Shown here in pieces: positions 6,370 through 8,785 of a stretch of DNA of 8,785 nt. The translations under genes were made by a program, and so were the position numbers. Under the pieces are notes generated by a model that saw only the letters and a program-made list of their open reading frames with translations, was not told the DNA's origin and did no database searches. Source of the stretch: Candidatus Neoanaerotignum tabaqchaliae (lineage in GTDB: Bacteria; Bacillota; Clostridia; Lachnospirales; Anaerotignaceae); NCBI GenBank assembly GCA_904420235.1, contig CAJFUS010000239.1, forward strand, positions 1-8,785, in the 5' to 3' direction. Numbering within the stretch: the first letter of the stretch is position 1; every line of letters starts with the position of its first letter.

Positions 6370-6783
6370 TTAGTTTGAATATTTTTCTTCAAGTTCTTTC
6401 AAATAATCAAAACACAGATTGCCGTCACAACGATAGAAAAATGGGTCTTTGCGAATTGTATTGGGGCTATTTATAATAAAGCTCTCAATTTCATTTCCAT
6501 TTTCATCAAAGAAACTTATATGAAAACTATAACCCATATAGCCTATTGAAAGTGTGTCTTTTTTCATTTTGGCGCTTTGTATATTTTTTACAACATAACG
6601 TATTTCATCTGTATCGCTAAAATCAAAACCTTCACCTGTATTGCCATCAAAAACAGATATGGATTTTATATGGGACGCTTCAACTTTGCTTAAAAAAGCA
6701 GTTGGCAATAAATACCATATAGCCAAAGCAGCTATCAAAGCAAATATTATCACAATTATTAAGCGGATTTTTTTATTTTTCAC
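6370..6783 (-). CDS. Membrane-anchored protein of unknown function (resembles DUF5301-type), cargo gene of cassette 2
   Basis: This 137-aa protein starts with a short basic stretch (MKNKKIR) and one hydrophobic helix (about residues 8-30, LIIVIIFALIAALAIWYLLP), followed by a ~105-residue domain. There is no lipobox, so it is probably an N-terminally anchored protein with its domain outside the membrane. Phrases in the domain (SISVFDGNTGEGF, then YMGYSFHISFFDENGNE, then FIINSPNTIRKDPFFYR) recall the DUF5301 group of Firmicutes hypotheticals; I offer that from memory and moderate confidence only. Start choice: a GTG at 6792 lies inside the ribosome site, whereas GTG at 6783 follows AAGGGGTG by 6 nt, so I prefer 6783. 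The first codons (GTG AAA AAT) mirror those of the neighbouring cassette gene (ATG AAA AAT), although the two proteins are otherwise unrelated. Confidence 0.8.
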   Translation of the reverse strand: MKNKKIRLIIVIIFALIAALAIWYLLPTAFLSKVEASHIKSISVFDGNTGEGFDFSDTDEIRYVVKNIQSAKMKKDTLSIGYMGYSFHISFFDENGNEIESFIINSPNTIRKDPFFYRCDGNLCFDYLKELEEKYSN

Positions 6784-6811
6784 AGCAATCACCCCTTGTA
6801 AAGTCCCGATT

Positions 6812-6875
6812 TATCGCTCTGTTATTTCAATAAAATTATACCATAAAGCCATGAACAAATCCAAGTCGTTTCAGC
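6812..6875 (-). promoter_or_regulatory. Cassette promoter module, copy 2
   Basis: On the minus strand TTGGAT (6864-6859), an 18-bp spacer and a perfect TATAAT (6840-6835) with an extended TGG form the stronger version of the cassette promoter. It lies about 50 bp upstream of the GTG at 6783. All nine differences from copy 1 are transitions. Confidence 0.75.
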
Positions 6876-7110
6876 CCGATGTTTTCTCTGTTATGCCGCT
6901 GTGCCGATTTTTCCGATATTCACCTTGCAGAATAGTTGGACGAAAAGATAAGCTGTCTTTCTTGTTCTTTTTAGGCCCACGAAAAAGCGTTTGTATTATA
7001 ATATTCTCTTTGACAGACGATTTACACCGGCTCAATATTCTGCCAACAGAAACTTTGTTTATGATGTCCCCCTCTGTCTTTGCGGGATAATCAAAAAAAT
7101 ACCAGTAAAA
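6876..7110. other. Gene-free stretch between the cassette island and the tyrS unit, with relic island sequence
   Basis: No convincing gene on either strand. The left part repeats spacer blocks also found at 5572 and 5611. From AGC at 6951, the stretch TTCTTTTTAGGCCCAC and the AAAAAGCG after it look like a decayed version of the main stem of the hairpin modules (compare 5650-5675). This suggests that a further cassette once stood to the right and that only its 3' flank remains. From about 7000 to 7110 I see nothing that I can assign. Confidence 0.4.
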
Positions 7111-7117
7111 TAAAATG

Positions 7118-7146
7118 TTGACATTTGTTTTTGTTTATGTTACCAT
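7118..7146 (+). promoter_or_regulatory. tyrS promoter
   Basis: A perfect -35 TTGACA (7118-7123), a 17-bp spacer and TACCAT (7141-7146) preceded by TG as an extended -10. It lies directly upstream of the T-box leader, as expected for a sigma-A promoter whose output is set by downstream attenuation. Confidence 0.8.
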
Positions 7147-7152
7147 TTATAA

Positions 7153-7407
7153 AAATTTTAAAAGCTGAGATTGAGTTATATGGGCGGCGCCGGTTACAAC
7201 AGCAGAAAGCAGCGCGGGTGATGAAAGCATTGCAGAACGGCAGCCGTAAATTACGCCTCATGAGCTCCGGCGCAGAAAGCGGCCCTTGGCCGAAATAAGC
7301 CTCGGCGTGTTCCGCCCGTTACAGCGGCAAAAGCGGCGTTTTATAAAACGCAATTAAGGTGGTACCACGGTCTTTCCGTCCTTTGGGATTGAAAGGCCTT
7401 TTTATTT
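7153..7407 (+). promoter_or_regulatory. T-box riboswitch (tyrosine tRNA-sensing leader) of tyrS
   Basis: The leader senses uncharged tRNA-Tyr and permits read-through into tyrS. The Stem I base is GCGCCGG (7187-7193) with CCGGCGC (7267-7273). The likely specifier codon is TAC at 7252-7254, on the 3' side before TGAGC, matching tyrosine. A CCGTTACAG element lies at about 7316-7324. The T-box AAGGTGGTACCACGG begins at 7356; its TGGT (7360-7363) can pair with the ACCA end of tRNA-Tyr. The antiterminator pairs AAGG (7356-7359) with CCTT (7380-7383) and ACGG (7367-7370) with CCGT (7376-7379), leaving TGGTACC as the bulge. The competing terminator is listed separately. Start and end are approximate. 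Confidence 0.92.
7369..7407 (+). terminator. T-box attenuator terminator
   Basis: GGTCTTTC (7369-7376) pairs with GAAAGGCC (7391-7398), 8 bp with one G-U, followed by TTTTTATTT. It reuses ACGG/CCGT bases of the antiterminator, so the two folds exclude each other. Confidence 0.88.
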
Positions 7408-7447
7408 GTGCCGCCGCAAAACTTAACTTTTTCAGGAGGGGTATATT

Positions 7448-8674
7448 ATGGAAAACGTATTTAATGTGTTGCAGGAAAGAGGCTTTATTGAACAACTGAC
7501 CCATGAGCAGGAAATAAAAGAGCTTCTTGAAAATGAGAAAATAACTTTTTATATAGGCTTTGACCCTACCGCCGACAGCCTTCATGTGGGACACTTTTTA
7601 ACGGTTATGGCTATGGCCCATATGCAGAGGGCCGGACACAGGCCCATAGCCCTTATGGGCGGCGGAACAGGCATGATTGGCGACCCAACAGGCAAAACCG
7701 ACATGCGAAAAATGATGACCGTTGAGCAGATTGACCACAACGTTGAGTGCTTCAAAAAACAGCTTTCAAGGTTCATAGATTTTTCCGATGGCAAGGCCCT
7801 TATTGTTAACAACGCCGATTGGATTAGAGAGCTTAAATATATAGATTTCCTCCGCGACGTTGGGGTAAGCTTTTCCGTTAACCAAATGCTTACGGCTGAG
7901 TGCTACAAAACAAGGCTTGAAAAAGGTCTTTCATTCCTTGAGTTTAACTATATGCCAATGCAGGCCAACGATTTTCTTGAGCTTAACAGAAAATACAACT
8001 GTGTGCTTCAGCTTGGCGGAAGCGACCAGTGGGCAAACATACTTGGCGGCGTAGACCTTATAAGACGCAAAGAACACAGGCCGGCCTTCGGCATGACATT
8101 TAAGCTGTTAACAACAAGCGAAGGCAAAAAAATGGGCAAAACCGAGGGCGGAGCCGTATGGCTTGACGCCGAGAAAACCTCGCCTTATGAGTTCTATCAA
8201 TACTGGCGAAACGTTGGCGACAAGGACGTTGAAAAGTGCCTTGCCCTTCTCACTTTCCTGCCTATGGACGAGGTTAGAAGGCTTGGCGCCCTTAAAGACA
8301 GCGAGATAAACAAGGCTAAAGAAGTTCTGGCCTTTGAGGTTACAAAAATAGTTCATGGCGAGGAAGAGGCCGTAAAAGCTCAGGAGGCTGCAAGAGCTCT
8401 TTTCTCCGGCGGCGCCGAGGGCGGCTCAATACCTACAACCGAGATACCGGCGGCGGAATTCGGCGACGGAATGGACATTCTTACTCTTCTTACAAAAACG
8501 GGGCTTATATCATCAAGAAGCGAGGGCCGAAGGCTTATTCAGCAAAACGGTGTTAAGCTGAACGACGAAAAGGTTGATTCTTTCGACTTAAAGGTTGACT
8601 TAAGTTATGTTAAAGAAGGAAAAATCAAACTTCAAAAAGGCAAAAAAATATTCCATTACGTGGTTATCCTGTAA
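7448..8674 (+). CDS. tyrS: Tyrosyl-tRNA synthetase
   Basis: This enzyme charges tRNA-Tyr with tyrosine using ATP, in the cytoplasm. The 408-aa protein is a class I synthetase. HVGH (46-49) is the HIGH motif, within GFDPTADSLHVGH. MGGGTGMIGDPTGKTD follows. GGSDQW (190-195) lines the tyrosine/ATP pocket, and KMGKT (228-232) within KKMGKTEGGAVWLD is the KMSKS equivalent, of the form usual in the main bacterial TyrS group. An S4 RNA-binding domain spans about residues 352-408 (GLISSRSEGRRLIQQNGVKLN). The ATG follows AGGAGGGG with 6-7 nt spacing. Expression is set by the T-box leader, and a strong hairpin ends the transcript. Length and motifs are complete; nothing is unusual. Confidence 0.98.
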   Translation: MENVFNVLQERGFIEQLTHEQEIKELLENEKITFYIGFDPTADSLHVGHFLTVMAMAHMQRAGHRPIALMGGGTGMIGDPTGKTDMRKMMTVEQIDHNVECFKKQLSRFIDFSDGKALIVNNADWIRELKYIDFLRDVGVSFSVNQMLTAECYKTRLEKGLSFLEFNYMPMQANDFLELNRKYNCVLQLGGSDQWANILGGVDLIRRKEHRPAFGMTFKLLTTSEGKKMGKTEGGAVWLDAEKTSPYEFYQYWRNVGDKDVEKCLALLTFLPMDEVRRLGALKDSEINKAKEVLAFEVTKIVHGEEEAVKAQEAARALFSGGAEGGSIPTTEIPAAEFGDGMDILTLLTKTGLISSRSEGRRLIQQNGVKLNDEKVDSFDLKVDLSYVKEGKIKLQKGKKIFHYVVIL

Positions 8675-8679
8675 CCAAT

Positions 8680-8706
8680 AAAATAAGCCCCAAAGGGGCT
8701 TATTTT
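8680..8706. terminator. tyrS terminator (12-bp perfect stem, bidirectional)
   Basis: AAAATAAGCCCC (8680-8691) and GGGGCTTATTTT (8695-8706) are perfect complements around a 3-nt AAA loop, five bases after the tyrS stop. The GC core with an A-tract before and a T-tract after can work in both directions. Confidence 0.9.
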
Positions 8707-8757
8707 ATAAAATCATCAGCGGTTTTAGCTGAGGATTTTATAGCCGTTGCAAACGGC
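8706..8757. repeat. Two further hairpins right after the tyrS terminator
   Basis: TATAAAATCATCAGC (8706-8720) and GCTGAGGATTTTATA (8728-8742) match as inverted repeats at 14 of 15 positions around a 7-nt loop. GCCGTT (8743-8748) and AACGGC (8752-8757) follow with a 3-nt loop. No gene is visible from here to the window edge. They may be a structured repeat, the end of a mobile element, or a terminator for a leftward gene outside the window. Confidence 0.5.
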
Positions 8758-8785
8758 ATTGGTTATGAGTGAATTGGCAAAGCTA

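Noticed and set aside
5763..6783. Toxin-antitoxin pair
   Set aside because: The two genes are separated by about 205 bp with separate promoters, and neither resembles a known toxin or a DNA-binding antitoxin.
5639..6875. CRISPR array or integron attC array
   Set aside because: There are only two long, diverged repeats around genes, not short regular repeats with spacers. No integrase or Cas gene is present, and each unit has its own promoter, unlike integron cassettes.
6641..7090. A 149-codon plus-strand open frame across the island's right end
   Set aside because: It overlaps the 137-aa gene and its promoter in antisense, lacks a ribosome site and has atypical composition.
7195..7197. Alternative TAC specifier codon near the 5' side of Stem I
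   Set aside because: Specifier codons lie on the 3' side of Stem I; the TAC at 7252-7254 before TGAGC fits the canonical place.

Overview
The window reads as a chromosomal stretch from a low-to-mid GC Gram-positive anaerobe, most likely class Clostridia (possibly Lachnospirales; this is inference). Support comes from the pcrA/yerC pairing typical of Firmicutes, a Firmicutes-style T-box leader in front of tyrS, strong AAGGAGG-type ribosome binding sites, occasional TTG/GTG starts, and housekeeping genes rich in ATA (Ile), CTT (Leu) and GCC (Ala) codons. No taxonomy can be proven from this window alone.

Layout. Positions 1-2961 are on the minus strand: a nearly complete pcrA DNA helicase gene running off the left edge, preceded in the same direction by a TrpR-family regulator (yerC/hisR type) with its own sigma-A promoter, and a small zinc-ribbon protein. 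A short divergent intergenic region with a palindrome separates these from a plus-strand pair: a COG1313 (PflX-like) radical SAM protein and peptidase T (pepT), which are probably cotranscribed. A strong hairpin at 5289-5331 sits between pepT and the convergent genes that follow. Positions about 5525-7000 hold an accessory island on the minus strand. Positions 7118-8706 hold a complete tyrosine regulon unit: promoter, T-box riboswitch with a UAC specifier and mutually exclusive antiterminator/terminator, tyrS, and a 12-bp terminator hairpin. Two further hairpins follow at the right edge.

The part most worth attention is the island at 5525-7000. It holds two small, unrelated genes: an acidic 133-aa soluble protein and a 137-aa protein with one N-terminal membrane segment. 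They are embedded in nearly the same flanks. Each has the same 64-bp promoter module (55/64 identical, all nine differences transitions) in front and the same ~119-bp multi-hairpin module behind (one 45-base block is 40/45 identical). The units repeat at about 612-622 bp and meet at a shared AGC (minus-strand GCT). Degenerate copies of the same modules lie outside both ends, suggesting the array was once longer. Conserved shell with unrelated cargo is the signature of a gene-cassette array. An orphan-immunity or other variable-defence array is a plausible but unproven reading.

The other genes are ordinary: DNA repair/replication helicase, amino-acid-responsive regulator, peptide breakdown and tyrosyl-tRNA charging. 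The island's more AT-rich, differently coded genes look like acquired DNA dropped between pepT and tyrS.
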